DNA of 49,144 bases from JAUNSR01 sp036655755 (GCA_036655755.1 JAVVPN010000014.1:1-49144), one strand, 5' to 3'. Shown: positions 8,534 through 16,701, counted from the stretch's first letter. Notes: generated from the letters alone by a model not told the origin. Translations and numbers: made by a program.

Positions 8534-8653
8534 ATGTCGTTTGTAAAATTTATTATTAATCCTGATTCAATAATATATTCGAATGTGAATATTATTGACT
8601 GGATTCCGGTCGACGAAACAGGAAAGCCTTTATATCCATCCCAAATAAAATAA
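8534..8653 (+). CDS. Possible 39-residue small protein
   Basis: ATG at 8534 opens a frame that ends with TAA at 8651-8653. The product begins MSFVKFIINPDSIIY and ends DETGKPLYPSQIK. Its amino-acid mix looks protein-like rather than random, but there is no obvious promoter or ribosome-binding site, and it could be a gene remnant. I do not recognise it. It occupies an otherwise empty 306-base gap between the divergent CPFC and DUF1847 genes. Confidence 0.25.
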   Translation: MSFVKFIINPDSIIYSNVNIIDWIPVDETGKPLYPSQIK

Positions 8654-8699
8654 AAAAATAAGATCTTTTGAAGAGTCTTTATAACTACGCGTTCTTCAT

Positions 8700-8707
8700 T
8701 ATTTTTG
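8700..8707 (+). promoter_or_regulatory. -7 promoter element of the DUF1847 gene
   Basis: TATTTTTG matches TAnnTTTG exactly. A TTTA lies at 8678-8681, 18 bases upstream. Transcription would start near 8711, 24 bases before the ATG at 8735. Confidence 0.5.
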
Positions 8708-8734
8708 CACTAAATAAGAAGAATCCTCCATTAT

Positions 8735-9382
8735 ATGTCAAAAGTTACAACTCCCAGTTGCGTAGATTGCGGTACGCAAAACTGCAAATTCAAAGATCGG
8801 TCTTATCCCGAATTCTGTCCGACAACAAATCTGAAAGAAGAAGATGCGTCATGGGCATTAGAACGCTATCAAGATGATCGCAATCATGAAGTAATGGTCG
8901 CCAGTGCTGAAGTTGAATTTGAAGGATATTGTCAGTGGACGCGAGTTGAAGAGATCATGCAGTTCGCACGGAAAATCGGTGCAGTGAAAATCGGAATAGC
9001 AAATTGTATCGGCCTCATAAATGAAGCACGGATTTTTGCAAAGATATTGCGTGCCAACAACTTCGAGCCCTATGCGGTTATTTGCAAAGTAGCAGGTAAA
9101 GAGAAATCATCAATCGGCATACCCTGCGAATGTGAAACAATCGGGGCAGCGATGTGTAATCCGATTCTGCAAGCACGTTTATTAAACGAGATAAAAACAG
9201 ATTTAAACGTAGTGATAGGACTTTGCGTAGGCCACGACAGTCTTTTCTATAAATATTCGGAAGCGTACGCCACAACACTGGTAACGAAAGACAGGATTAC
9301 GGGGAATAATCCGGCTGCCGCGCTTTATACGGCTAATTCTTATTATGCAAAAAAGTTAGCGCTCACTACAAAATCAAAATAA
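8735..9382 (+). CDS. DUF1847 cysteine-rich (probable metal-binding) protein
   Basis: This 215-residue cytoplasmic protein has cysteines at its N-terminus (CVDCGTQNCKF near 9-19 and FCP near 28) and later CNPIL, PCECET and GLCVGHDSLF motifs, the arrangement of DUF1847. The middle part, KIGIANCIGLINEARIFAKI, looks like a Rossmann-type strand and helix. The clustered cysteines suggest a bound metal or iron-sulfur centre, but no activity is established. The gene has its own promoter and ends in the hairpin at 9384-9418. Confidence 0.88.
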   Translation: MSKVTTPSCVDCGTQNCKFKDRSYPEFCPTTNLKEEDASWALERYQDDRNHEVMVASAEVEFEGYCQWTRVEEIMQFARKIGAVKIGIANCIGLINEARIFAKILRANNFEPYAVICKVAGKEKSSIGIPCECETIGAAMCNPILQARLLNEIKTDLNVVIGLCVGHDSLFYKYSEAYATTLVTKDRITGNNPAAALYTANSYYAKKLALTTKSK

Positions 9383-9383
9383 A

Positions 9384-9418
9384 TCCGATAGGAATAATCT
9401 CTAATTCATCCTATCGGA
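9384..9418. terminator. Hairpin terminator between convergent genes
   Basis: TCCGATAGGA (9384-9393) pairs perfectly with TCCTATCGGA (9409-9418) around a 15-base loop. It overlaps the end of the DUF1847 gene and lies 31 bases past the end of the convergent phosphoesterase gene. The T tracts are weak. Confidence 0.6.
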
Positions 9419-9448
9419 ATATACATTTTCATAGTAGTTTTATAGCAT

Positions 9449-10570
9449 TTAAAGCGCTATATGGATTGTTCGACTGTCTCCAAACACAATATCTTCTCCC
9501 GGAATATTCCACAGGCACTCGCGGGCGGTGAGTAACTGCTTTTCGGTATCAATACTAATCAACATAAAGGAAAGCAACGATTCATCTTTTCGCGACCGGG
9601 CCCCTGTAGTTGGCGAATCTACCCGAAAACAAGGAATAACCGGATTTCCGTATTCGTCTTTAAAATCATAAAATTCGCTGAAGTTATAATGTCCGTGAAA
9701 ATAACCTTTAATCATCGGCATATTCCGAAAAAAATCGGCCAACGCACGGTGGGCCACCTTCTCTTCCCCTTTAAAATAGTTTACGTTGCTGGTATCAGCC
9801 AATAAATTTTCAAAACGGTCGGTCGAATTAATATCGTATGGCGGATTCGGATTCATAAAATGCCGGGCCACTACATTTGGTTCATCGTGCACAAACATTA
9901 AAACAGGCGTTTGTTCGCCATTCGCCAGCTCGTTGGTTATCCATGATCGTTCATTACTATCGGGCCACATGTGGACAAATAAAAAACGAATGCCATGCGT
10001 CATCACCGAAAAATGGATTTTATCTGTCTGATGGTTATAATTTGCCGCAGTTCGTAATTCGCCGGGGCGAATCATCCGGTTATACATTCCGGCCATCGCT
10101 GTTGCATCTTTCTTTTGTATGGCATAATGCCCGATTGCATTCGACACATCATGATTGCCCGGAACAACATACACGGGAGCTTTTTGCCCATCGGTTCGTT
10201 TTAAATTCAATGTACCGAACCAATCACGTTCAAATTCACGCCATGATTTTGCAGCACGCTGTATCCCCGATTGCATCCGGTTGGTAATATCGCCCGTATT
10301 AATAACCATTTCGACTGAGCCGATCCGGGTACCTGCGCCAACTCCGGCGCCAACAGGCAGCGAAAGCTCCGGTAAACGATTCATACGCTCAAGCATTGCC
10401 TGATTGACACGAAAACCGGATACTGCTTTATTTCCCCGGAAATCACATTTCACCCCATAATGCGAATCGGATGAATAGATAACATGAATAACCTCTGCCT
10501 GAACATGAAACCCGGCAAATAGAATGCACAGAAAAAAGAGAGCGAATAAACGTGTAGATATTTTTTTCAT
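9449..10570 (-). CDS. Exported calcineurin-like metallophosphoesterase
   Basis: This 373-residue protein begins MKKISTRLFALFFLCILFAG, a signal peptide cleaved near VQAEV. The metallophosphoesterase motifs follow in order: SSDSHYG (D-x-H) near 32, NTGDIT near 98, VPGNHDV near 132, MFVHDEP near 218 and FHGHYNF near 285. These residues bind the two-metal centre that hydrolyses phosphoesters, here in the periplasm or at the surface. I chose ATG 10570; the upstream in-frame TTG at 10588 would put residues before the signal peptide and is less likely. It is the last gene of the four-gene minus-strand cluster, 14 bases after the DUF1904 gene. The substrate is unknown. Confidence 0.88.
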   Translation of the reverse strand: MKKISTRLFALFFLCILFAGFHVQAEVIHVIYSSDSHYGVKCDFRGNKAVSGFRVNQAMLERMNRLPELSLPVGAGVGAGTRIGSVEMVINTGDITNRMQSGIQRAAKSWREFERDWFGTLNLKRTDGQKAPVYVVPGNHDVSNAIGHYAIQKKDATAMAGMYNRMIRPGELRTAANYNHQTDKIHFSVMTHGIRFLFVHMWPDSNERSWITNELANGEQTPVLMFVHDEPNVVARHFMNPNPPYDINSTDRFENLLADTSNVNYFKGEEKVAHRALADFFRNMPMIKGYFHGHYNFSEFYDFKDEYGNPVIPCFRVDSPTTGARSRKDESLLSFMLISIDTEKQLLTARECLWNIPGEDIVFGDSRTIHIAL

Positions 10571-10584
10571 AAAAACGATATTAC

Positions 10585-10911
10585 TCAATAATGTTCGCCG
10601 TTGCCATAATAGCTGCGCGGTTCGGGATAAGAGAAATATAGTTCTGATTCAGGATAACCGGCTTTTTTCAAATATTCGCAGACACAACGGGCTACTGCAT
10701 CCTGCACCTCGTCGCCTCTTTTGAAAGCGCAAACTTCAACCATCGGAAATCCGGCCCGAACCTTTCCTTCTACAATAAACTCGGAGCGCACTATCTCTAT
10801 ATTTATATAATCGGCTGGTACTTGGTAAATATCCATCAGTTCGTGTAGCATCTTTTCTGAAACAGGCAAAAGATCAGCCGTTTCAACTGCATGAAAGCGT
10901 AATGTTGGCAT
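10585..10911 (-). CDS. DUF1904 family protein
   Basis: This 108-residue protein begins MPTLRFHAVETADLLPVSE and contains the family pattern FPMVEVCAFKRGDEVQDAVA in its middle and SYYGNGEHY at the end. DUF1904 proteins are small, cytoplasmic and related to the tautomerase fold; no function is established. The N-terminal proline after Met, used as a catalytic base by tautomerases, is present here. It lies 11 bases downstream of the ATP-grasp gene and 14 upstream of the phosphoesterase, so it is clearly within an operon. Confidence 0.8.
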   Translation of the reverse strand: MPTLRFHAVETADLLPVSEKMLHELMDIYQVPADYINIEIVRSEFIVEGKVRAGFPMVEVCAFKRGDEVQDAVARCVCEYLKKAGYPESELYFSYPEPRSYYGNGEHY

Positions 10912-10922
10912 AAAAATTTTAA

Positions 10923-12038
10923 TTATTTATCTGTAATGATATGTGGTACAAAATGCGACAAATTATCTGTAATTATTTTTGAATTTTCACGTATTCCGAT
11001 TCCTGCAGCCTCACCCCCAATCACCCACGAACCAATAATCGGATAATATCCCGAATGAGAGTCCAGGCAAAGGTCTTGCCATATAAAAGCTCCGTCACCA
11101 TATTCTCCCCCCGTCGAAGCAATCACTTTGCGATCGCTTACCAATTCTACATTTGCGCCCTCGCGCGAAAGAATCGGTTTGCAGGCATAACTCCGCATAT
11201 CAGCCGGTTTTTGAAAAAAGGCAGGCAATATGCGCGGGTCGTTAGGATAAAGCTGGTGAAGAATAGGAAGGATGGCTTTATTCGACATCAACATCTTCCA
11301 GATCGGCTCAAACCAGTTGGTCGACCGCTCAAACAGACATTCGCCAAACTCTTCGCGCACAATCCATTCCCACGGATACAATTTAAAAATATCCCGAATA
11401 AAAAGTTCTGCCGGATCTGTAAAACACATCCCGTTCCAACCAATATCGGCAATATCGATCAAAGAGGTTTGGATTCCGCTTTGGGCAGCCCGGTCTTGAA
11501 GATAAGAGGTCGTAGTAAAATCTTCCAGACTTTCATAACTACACGCAAAATGCATTGCTGAAACGTCATAATCAGATTTCAACTCACGAAACAGATCGCC
11601 TAATCGCTCATGAATTGAATTAAACTGATCTGCTTGGGGGAAACAATCCTCTTTCCATTGCCATTGCACGACGGCCGCTTCATAAAGCGAAGTAGGAGTA
11701 TCGGCATTAAATTCGAGCAAATGACAACGCCCGTCTTTATACACAAAATCAAACCTTCCGTAAATAGATGGTTCATCGGCATCCCACGACTCGCGGATCA
11801 ATTCTGCAAAAGATTGCGGAATATCGAACAGGTGAAACAGGTTATGGTCAATCACATGCTGAACGGCATGAATACACATCTCATAAAGTTCGTTCGTATC
11901 GCGCTCAATGCGCTCTATATCATCCGGAGTAAAAGCATAATAACTTTTTTCGAGCCAGTAATCCTGATGAAAATTAAACGAAAGATCGGCAAGTTTCTTT
12001 TCGTAATCTGCTCTGGGGGCAATCGTATATCTCTTCAT
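10923..12038 (-). CDS. Glutathionylspermidine synthase-like ATP-grasp protein (YgiC/YjfC type)
   Basis: This 371-residue protein has the glutathionylspermidine synthase (GSP_synth) pattern: YGRFDFVYKDGRCHLLEFN near 92-110, DTPTSLYEAAVVQWQWKED near 112-130, and KPILSREGANVELV near 285, followed by a C-terminal GSWVIGGEAAGIGIRE. It corresponds to the ATP-grasp ligase half only; there is no N-terminal amidase, as in E. coli YgiC and YjfC. Family members join a peptide to an amine using ATP, but for this subgroup the true substrates are unknown. It follows a YgiB/UPF0323-like lipoprotein gene by 11 bases, a pairing also known from proteobacteria. Confidence 0.88.
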   Translation of the reverse strand: MKRYTIAPRADYEKKLADLSFNFHQDYWLEKSYYAFTPDDIERIERDTNELYEMCIHAVQHVIDHNLFHLFDIPQSFAELIRESWDADEPSIYGRFDFVYKDGRCHLLEFNADTPTSLYEAAVVQWQWKEDCFPQADQFNSIHERLGDLFRELKSDYDVSAMHFACSYESLEDFTTTSYLQDRAAQSGIQTSLIDIADIGWNGMCFTDPAELFIRDIFKLYPWEWIVREEFGECLFERSTNWFEPIWKMLMSNKAILPILHQLYPNDPRILPAFFQKPADMRSYACKPILSREGANVELVSDRKVIASTGGEYGDGAFIWQDLCLDSHSGYYPIIGSWVIGGEAAGIGIRENSKIITDNLSHFVPHIITDK

Positions 12039-12049
12039 AAAAACAAAAT

Positions 12050-12571
12050 TCAGGCACCTACACTACGTGATCCGGAACCGGTTTTGCCGAATCCGCTACG
12101 GGTAGAAGTTTTACTTACCGTGCGCATCGAGCTGGCCGGCATCACATATCCCGATTTCAAAGCCGCCCGATTCAATGGTTTTGCTGCCGTCGGAGGGTTA
12201 CTCATCATCCCCTCACTCGCTTTTCCGGGTGTTGGGGATACATAAGATGGTCTGCCCATCGGTGTTGCATTGCGATCCATATCCCCGGTATAACTACGGC
12301 TCGATGGATAATAGCGCGTCTGTCCGCCGGTCAGACTGTTGATCAGCCAATATCCCATCAACATATTCGTAAAGCCACCGCCATGATATCCGCCGCCATG
12401 ATAGATCCATTCATTTCCATTATTATCATGGACAACCTTTCCGGGCACCGTATCGGTATTCATCCAATTTGCATCTGCCTCTTTGGTTTGTTGCGCACCG
12501 CCACAACCCGATACAAGGATTGACCCAACGGATAGCGCGACCAGACCATTCAGATATTTTGTTTTTTTCAT
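12050..12571 (-). CDS. YgiB/UPF0323-like lipoprotein
   Basis: This 173-residue protein has a lipoprotein signal ending in SILVSGC (Cys about residue 23). The mature part has a Gly/His-rich stretch (HGGGYHGGGF near 58-67), then a low-complexity Ser/Thr/Pro/Gly region ending RSGFGKTGSGSRSVGA. UPF0323 and YgiB lipoproteins share this layout: lipid anchor, Tyr/Gly-rich middle and a Ser-Gly tail with GFG. As in E. coli ygiBC, it sits directly before the GSP-synthase-like gene. It is the first gene of the operon, so the promoter should lie in 12572-12735. Confidence 0.75.
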   Translation of the reverse strand: MKKTKYLNGLVALSVGSILVSGCGGAQQTKEADANWMNTDTVPGKVVHDNNGNEWIYHGGGYHGGGFTNMLMGYWLINSLTGGQTRYYPSSRSYTGDMDRNATPMGRPSYVSPTPGKASEGMMSNPPTAAKPLNRAALKSGYVMPASSMRTVSKTSTRSGFGKTGSGSRSVGA

Positions 12572-12663
12572 AAGTCTTTTTCGTATGTTGCCCGCTAAGA
12601 TAAAGAAAAAAGAGGAGTAATCGATATTCCGGTTTTCTTATTAAAAAACCACAAATAGCAGCT

Positions 12664-12679
12664 TACAGTTACAACTGTA
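12664..12679. promoter_or_regulatory. Short dyad, possible operator
   Basis: TACAGTT and AACTGTA form a perfect 7-bp inverted repeat around AC. It lies in the 164-base gap between the divergent YgiB-like gene (start 12571) and the small gene at 12736. The compact 16-base size suits a dimeric regulator, but none can be assigned. Confidence 0.35.
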
Positions 12680-12735
12680 GTATCGCATATCTGTTTATAA
12701 TATAGTTAGATAACACTTACAAAAACATCTGTTTT

Positions 12736-12969
12736 ATGAAAAAGGAGGAAGTATTGAAATTGATAAAAGAATATCAGGATTATTCAAAAACAAATGATTA
12801 TCCGAGATTCAAGGAGGAAATTAATGCAGAAGAGCTTGAGCTGCATGAGGCTATCGCTACTTCCCTACGTGAAGAACTTGAACAAAATCCCGATTTCTTT
12901 AAAGAGCTTACAAACATCCAGATGAAAGAGTACATCCAGAAAAAACACATGGATAATAAGTCAAAATAA
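12736..12969 (+). CDS. Small charged hypothetical protein
   Basis: This 77-residue protein starts MKKEEVLKLIKEYQDYSK and is rich in Glu and Lys, with predicted long helices, no cysteines, no signal peptide and no membrane segment. It is followed by a clear hairpin (12989-13020), which supports a real transcript. I do not recognise the family. A cytoplasmic, helical protein is all that can be said. Confidence 0.55.
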   Translation: MKKEEVLKLIKEYQDYSKTNDYPRFKEEINAEELELHEAIATSLREELEQNPDFFKELTNIQMKEYIQKKHMDNKSK

Positions 12970-12988
12970 ACTATATTGTTGATCTCAC

Positions 12989-13020
12989 CACGGGCATGAA
13001 GTTTACTCTTCTTGCCCGTG
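12989..13020 (+). terminator. Hairpin after the 77-residue gene
   Basis: A 13-bp stem with one mismatch (CACGGGCATGAAG at 12989-13001 with CTTCTTGCCCGTG at 13008-13020) and a 6-base loop. No T tract follows, so it may stabilise the transcript end rather than act as a classic terminator. Confidence 0.5.
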
Positions 13021-13096
13021 AACAGAAAACACCTCGCCCGGGAATAATTCTCATCACGCCCATGACGAGATGAAGCATATGGAAAAAAAGAGCGGG

Positions 13097-14002
13097 TCAG
13101 TCTTTTCCAATCATTACCTTTTGGTCGGGATTTAACTGAGTACCACAATATTTACAATAAAAGGCGCCTTGATCCTGCGTTATGCGACCACATGCATGAC
13201 AAGGCTTATTAATATCTTCCGGTTGCCGCGATTTTCCCATCGCATTATGTTTTACCATTGAGGCGGTAACAATGCCCGTAGGTACAGCTACAATGGTATA
13301 TCCTATCAGCATTACCATTGCTGCTAAAAAACGCCCAACCGGAGTAACCGGCGTTATATCGCCATATCCTACCGTAGTCATTGTTACGATAGCCCAATAA
13401 ATACCGGCCGGGATACTTGTAAATCCGCTATGAGGCTCTGATCCCTCCACTACATACATAATCGTACCGATTGAGGTAACAAGAATCAGTATAAAAAAGA
13501 AGAAAACAATAATTTTCGGCAAACTTTCTTTGATGGAATAAAGTAATAGGTCGCCCTGCTTAAGAAACTGGAATAATTTAAAAACACGAAATGTTCGAAG
13601 CAATCGAAATACCCGCATCACGACCAGATAATGGGTACCGGGTATAATAAAACTCAGATAAACCGGCAGGATAGCCAATAAGTCGATGATACCCAAAAAG
13701 CTAAAGATATATTTCTTTGGATTTGGAGAACAATAGATACGCAATAGATATTCGATGGTAAAAAATAATGTAAACCCATACTCGCAATTATGAAGCAGTT
13801 TGTAATGTATCGTTGAAAAAGAGGACAGGCTTTCCAACATCACATTGGTGATACTTGCCAGAATAAAGAGTATCAAAATTACATTAAACCCCTCTCCTAA
13901 TTTTGTATCAGACTGAAATATTATAATATAAAGCGCCTCTTTAAAGGTTTTACCCTGAAATGGGGACGCCATATGGCTACGCATTTTCTTCCAAAGAGTC
14001 AT
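13097..14002 (-). CDS. Voltage-gated potassium channel with C-terminal zinc-ribbon-like tail
   Basis: This 301-residue inner-membrane protein has six transmembrane segments. S4 (about 127-147) reads VMRVFRLLRTFRVFKLFQF, with arginines every third residue, the voltage sensor. The pore loop carries the K+ filter TVGYGD at 210-215, followed by S6 (about 225-250). Unusually, the tail has two CxxC pairs, C268/C271 (CHAC) and C283/C286 (CKYC), spaced like a zinc ribbon. It would conduct K+ in response to membrane potential. It is monocistronic and convergent with the small gene at 12736. The tail could sense metal or redox state or help assemble the tetramer; that is inference. Confidence 0.92.
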   Translation of the reverse strand: MTLWKKMRSHMASPFQGKTFKEALYIIIFQSDTKLGEGFNVILILFILASITNVMLESLSSFSTIHYKLLHNCEYGFTLFFTIEYLLRIYCSPNPKKYIFSFLGIIDLLAILPVYLSFIIPGTHYLVVMRVFRLLRTFRVFKLFQFLKQGDLLLYSIKESLPKIIVFFFFILILVTSIGTIMYVVEGSEPHSGFTSIPAGIYWAIVTMTTVGYGDITPVTPVGRFLAAMVMLIGYTIVAVPTGIVTASMVKHNAMGKSRQPEDINKPCHACGRITQDQGAFYCKYCGTQLNPDQKVMIGKD

Positions 14003-14172
14003 TTTTAAAGCTGTTTTATTTTATAAATAACAAGCTAATTTTAATTTTGTTACCATGAAGATTATTTCCATCGCCACTTAAACATTAAATTAACGTTTCC
14101 GGTCAGGTTATAATCAGTAATCATTGTTTAATCATAGAATGAAGAATTCTTTTTATTCCTATTTTCCACTTA

Positions 14173-14838
14173 ATGCAAAAACCTAAAATAGTAACAGTTG
14201 GCCCGAATAATACACTGTTGGATGAACAAGGTGTACAGGTCACGCCTCCACTCGGATGGAGCTTTCTACCGGCCGGCGATGCCGGAATCACCAGAAAAGT
14301 AACGGGCGCAGGCTGTTGTTGGCGCGTACAGGTTAAAATGGGACGACGCACAATTTCAAAAGGGCTTTGGGCTCCCAAAGAACACATCGAGCAAGCTTCG
14401 CTACAAATGGAAGCGATGCGGCAAACGGAAGGTTATCAAAAAAAGATGGAGTCGGCTAAACGGCGGCGAGATCAAATGCAAGCAGAATATGTAGACGATT
14501 TTTTTAGTCAAATAAAGCATTTTCTCAATTTTCATCCTTGTTATGAAGCTGAAGCCAATAAGATGGCCCGCCTGATATGCACCCATGCTACCCCTGTCGG
14601 GAGCGGCACGGTTGCCCGAACCACACGCATTCCGATTGAAGAACGGGCAGCCAAAGCTGTAATAGCATGGATGCGCCATCAAACTACCGCTTATGACGAT
14701 ATGGAAATTGCCCGGATAAAAGGTGAACGACGCCGAATCAGACGACTGCTTGCCGAAAGGTCTGTAAAATTACTTGAGGCTTATCGTAAAGGAGAGCCTA
14801 TCCCGGCTTTATGCCCGCTTAAAAAAGCGCTTTCTTGA
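14173..14838 (+). CDS. DUF2293 domain protein
   Basis: This 221-residue cytoplasmic protein has an N-terminal beta-rich part with GAGCCWRVQVKMGRRTISKG (about 46-65) and a C-terminal DUF2293 region containing HPCYEAEANKMARLICTHA, then GSGTVARTTRIP and AVIAWMRHQTTAYDDM. The last 35 residues are strongly basic and helical (GERRRIRRLLAERSVKLL). DUF2293 proteins have no assigned function; the basic ends and conserved His and Arg residues suggest nucleic-acid contact. It stands alone between divergent and downstream genes with no clear promoter element. Confidence 0.8.
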   Translation: MQKPKIVTVGPNNTLLDEQGVQVTPPLGWSFLPAGDAGITRKVTGAGCCWRVQVKMGRRTISKGLWAPKEHIEQASLQMEAMRQTEGYQKKMESAKRRRDQMQAEYVDDFFSQIKHFLNFHPCYEAEANKMARLICTHATPVGSGTVARTTRIPIEERAAKAVIAWMRHQTTAYDDMEIARIKGERRRIRRLLAERSVKLLEAYRKGEPIPALCPLKKALS

Positions 14839-14927
14839 GCATATTAACCAAAACATTATCTATTAAACTTTGTTTATATATTGTTTACACAGATGTGTTA
14901 TGCTAAGTAATATATAAATAATTGTTT

Positions 14928-16478
14928 ATGGATTCCTCACATAAAATCAATAAGGTAGAAGTTAGAAACCTCCAGATTGAAGATTATGCACAGCTTTCTC
15001 AGTCTTTTAAACGAGTATATGCAGATAAAGATGCTTTTTGGACGCATGAGAATATTGAAACATTGATTTCTATATTTCCGGAAGGCCAAATCGTAACCAT
15101 CGTAGATGACCGGATCGTAGGATGTGCTTTTTCTATTATTGTGGATTACAATATGGTAAAAGGAGATCATACCTATGCAATGGTAACGGGTAATGAAAGT
15201 TTTAATACCCATAATCCGAATGGTAATATTTTGTATGGCATCGAGGTATTTATCCATCCTGAATATCGGGGACTCCGCCTGGCCAGGCGTATGTACGATT
15301 ACCGGAAAGAACTTTGTGAGAAACTCAATCTGAAGGCAATCATGTTTGGAGGCCGTATCCCCAACTATTACCAATATGCCGATACGATGCGGCCCAAGGA
15401 GTATATCGACAAAGTACGCACACGCGATATTTATGATCCGGTTCTCACATTTCAGCTTTCCAATGATTTTCATGTGCGCAAAGTGATGATGAATTATCTG
15501 CCGAATGATGAAGAATCAAAACATTGCGCCACACTTCTGCAATGGGATAATATTTATTATCAACCCCCTACTCAAGATTACGTAGATAAGAAAACAATGG
15601 TACGCGTCGGGCTGGTACAATGGCAGATGCGCCCTTACAAAACGCTCGACGACGTATTCGAACAGGTGGAGTTTTTTGTGGATGCCGTTTCTGATTATAA
15701 AAGTGATTTTGTACTCTTCCCTGAATATTTTAATGCGCCATTGATGGCGAAGTTCAATCATTTGGGAGAAGCTCAGAGTATCCGTGGATTAGCTCAATAT
15801 ACAAGTGAAGTGCTCGATCGGTTCATTAATCTGGCCATCAGTTACAATATCAATATTATAACCGGAAGCGTCCCGTTGGTAAAAGAGGATGGTAGATTAT
15901 ATAATGTCGGATATCTTGTGCGCCGAGACGGCTCTTTCGAAACGTACGAAAAAGTACACATTACACCCGACGAAACCAAAAGCTGGGGATTGTCAGGAGG
16001 CAGCATGGTGCAAACCTTCGAAACGGATTGCGCCAAGATCGGAGTATTGATTTGTTATGACGTTGAGTTTCCCGAGTTATCACGTATCCTTGCCGATCAG
16101 GGGATGCAGATTCTGTTTGTGCCGTTCCTGACCGATACACAAAACGCCTATTCGCGTGTAAGGGTTTGTGCGCAAGCACGTGCTATCGAGAATGAATGTT
16201 TCGTTGTGATTGCCGGATGCGTAGGCAATTTGCCAAGGGTGCATAATATGGATATTCAATATGCTCAATCGGGAGTATTCACTCCATGCGATTTTGCCTT
16301 CCCGACAGATGGGAAGCGTGCGGAAGCTACTCCGAATACAGAAATGATTCTCGTATCGGACGTAAACCTCGATTTGCTCAATGAGTTGCATACTTATGGA
16401 AGTGTACGGAATTTACGAAACCGACGAACCGATTTGTATGAAATAAAAGTGAAAAAAGGCCCTAAACGGACCTTTTAA
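14928..16478 (+). CDS. GNAT acetyltransferase-nitrilase fusion protein
   Basis: This 516-residue protein joins an N-terminal GNAT domain (about 8-180; acetyl-CoA loop near HPEYRGLRLARRMYDYRKE) to a carbon-nitrogen hydrolase domain (about 222-505). The nitrilase triad is visible: Glu266 in LFPEYFN, Lys342 in YEKVHITPDE and Cys376 in LICYDVEFPE. Such two-domain proteins are widespread, but their substrates are unknown; the pairing suggests acylation and amide hydrolysis on one small molecule. I chose ATG 14928 (MDSSHKINK); the longer reading from TTG at 14922 adds two residues. The gene is convergent with, and nearly touches, the DUF4250 gene. Confidence 0.9.
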   Translation: MDSSHKINKVEVRNLQIEDYAQLSQSFKRVYADKDAFWTHENIETLISIFPEGQIVTIVDDRIVGCAFSIIVDYNMVKGDHTYAMVTGNESFNTHNPNGNILYGIEVFIHPEYRGLRLARRMYDYRKELCEKLNLKAIMFGGRIPNYYQYADTMRPKEYIDKVRTRDIYDPVLTFQLSNDFHVRKVMMNYLPNDEESKHCATLLQWDNIYYQPPTQDYVDKKTMVRVGLVQWQMRPYKTLDDVFEQVEFFVDAVSDYKSDFVLFPEYFNAPLMAKFNHLGEAQSIRGLAQYTSEVLDRFINLAISYNINIITGSVPLVKEDGRLYNVGYLVRRDGSFETYEKVHITPDETKSWGLSGGSMVQTFETDCAKIGVLICYDVEFPELSRILADQGMQILFVPFLTDTQNAYSRVRVCAQARAIENECFVVIAGCVGNLPRVHNMDIQYAQSGVFTPCDFAFPTDGKRAEATPNTEMILVSDVNLDLLNELHTYGSVRNLRNRRTDLYEIKVKKGPKRTF

Positions 16479-16483
16479 ATAAT

Positions 16484-16663
16484 TTACCAGAATTTATTTT
16501 GCTGCGGATTATATTCGAATCCTCCTGTTGCCAACTGTTTGACAAGCCATTCTTTATCAATATCCATCGCGCGGCATAATTCATCGAGCGAAGAATATTC
16601 ATCGCGCAGTTTCATATTGATAAAGCTGAATAGCATATTTATATCTTTCGGTAATTGATCCAT
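16484..16663 (-). CDS. DUF4250 domain protein
   Basis: This 59-residue protein starts MDQLPKDINMLFSFINMKLR and continues DEYSSLDELCRAMDIDKEWL, ending YNPQQNKFW. The LPKD-N-ML-SF-N-KLRDEY-SLD pattern is that of DUF4250, a small helical family common in Bacteroidota and Firmicutes. It looks like a short helix-turn-helix-like unit, but no function is known. Its stop codon is only five bases from the stop of the convergent GNAT-nitrilase gene. The terminator at 16702-16741 separates it from the DUF4838 gene upstream, so it has its own promoter in 16664-16700. Confidence 0.85.
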   Translation of the reverse strand: MDQLPKDINMLFSFINMKLRDEYSSLDELCRAMDIDKEWLVKQLATGGFEYNPQQNKFW

Positions 16664-16701
16664 CTTCTTTATTATTTAAACTGATGGATGCAAAATTGAC
16701 A

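Noticed and set aside
10571..10588. TTG start for the phosphoesterase
   Set aside because: The ATG at 10570 starts a proper signal peptide (MKKISTRLF), and the TTG overlaps the DUF1904 stop.
11634..12245. 203-codon plus-strand frame antisense to the GSP-synthase and YgiB-like genes
   Set aside because: It covers two minus-strand genes with recognisable motifs and has no domain of its own.
14401..14682. Open reading frame on the minus strand inside the DUF2293 gene
   Set aside because: It is a shadow of a clear coding frame; the amino-acid composition is unlike a protein and no promoter or start signal supports it.
16441..16480. Terminator at the end of the GNAT-nitrilase gene
   Set aside because: AAAAAAGGCC...GGACCTTTT is only a weak, bulged stem inside coding sequence for the last residues.
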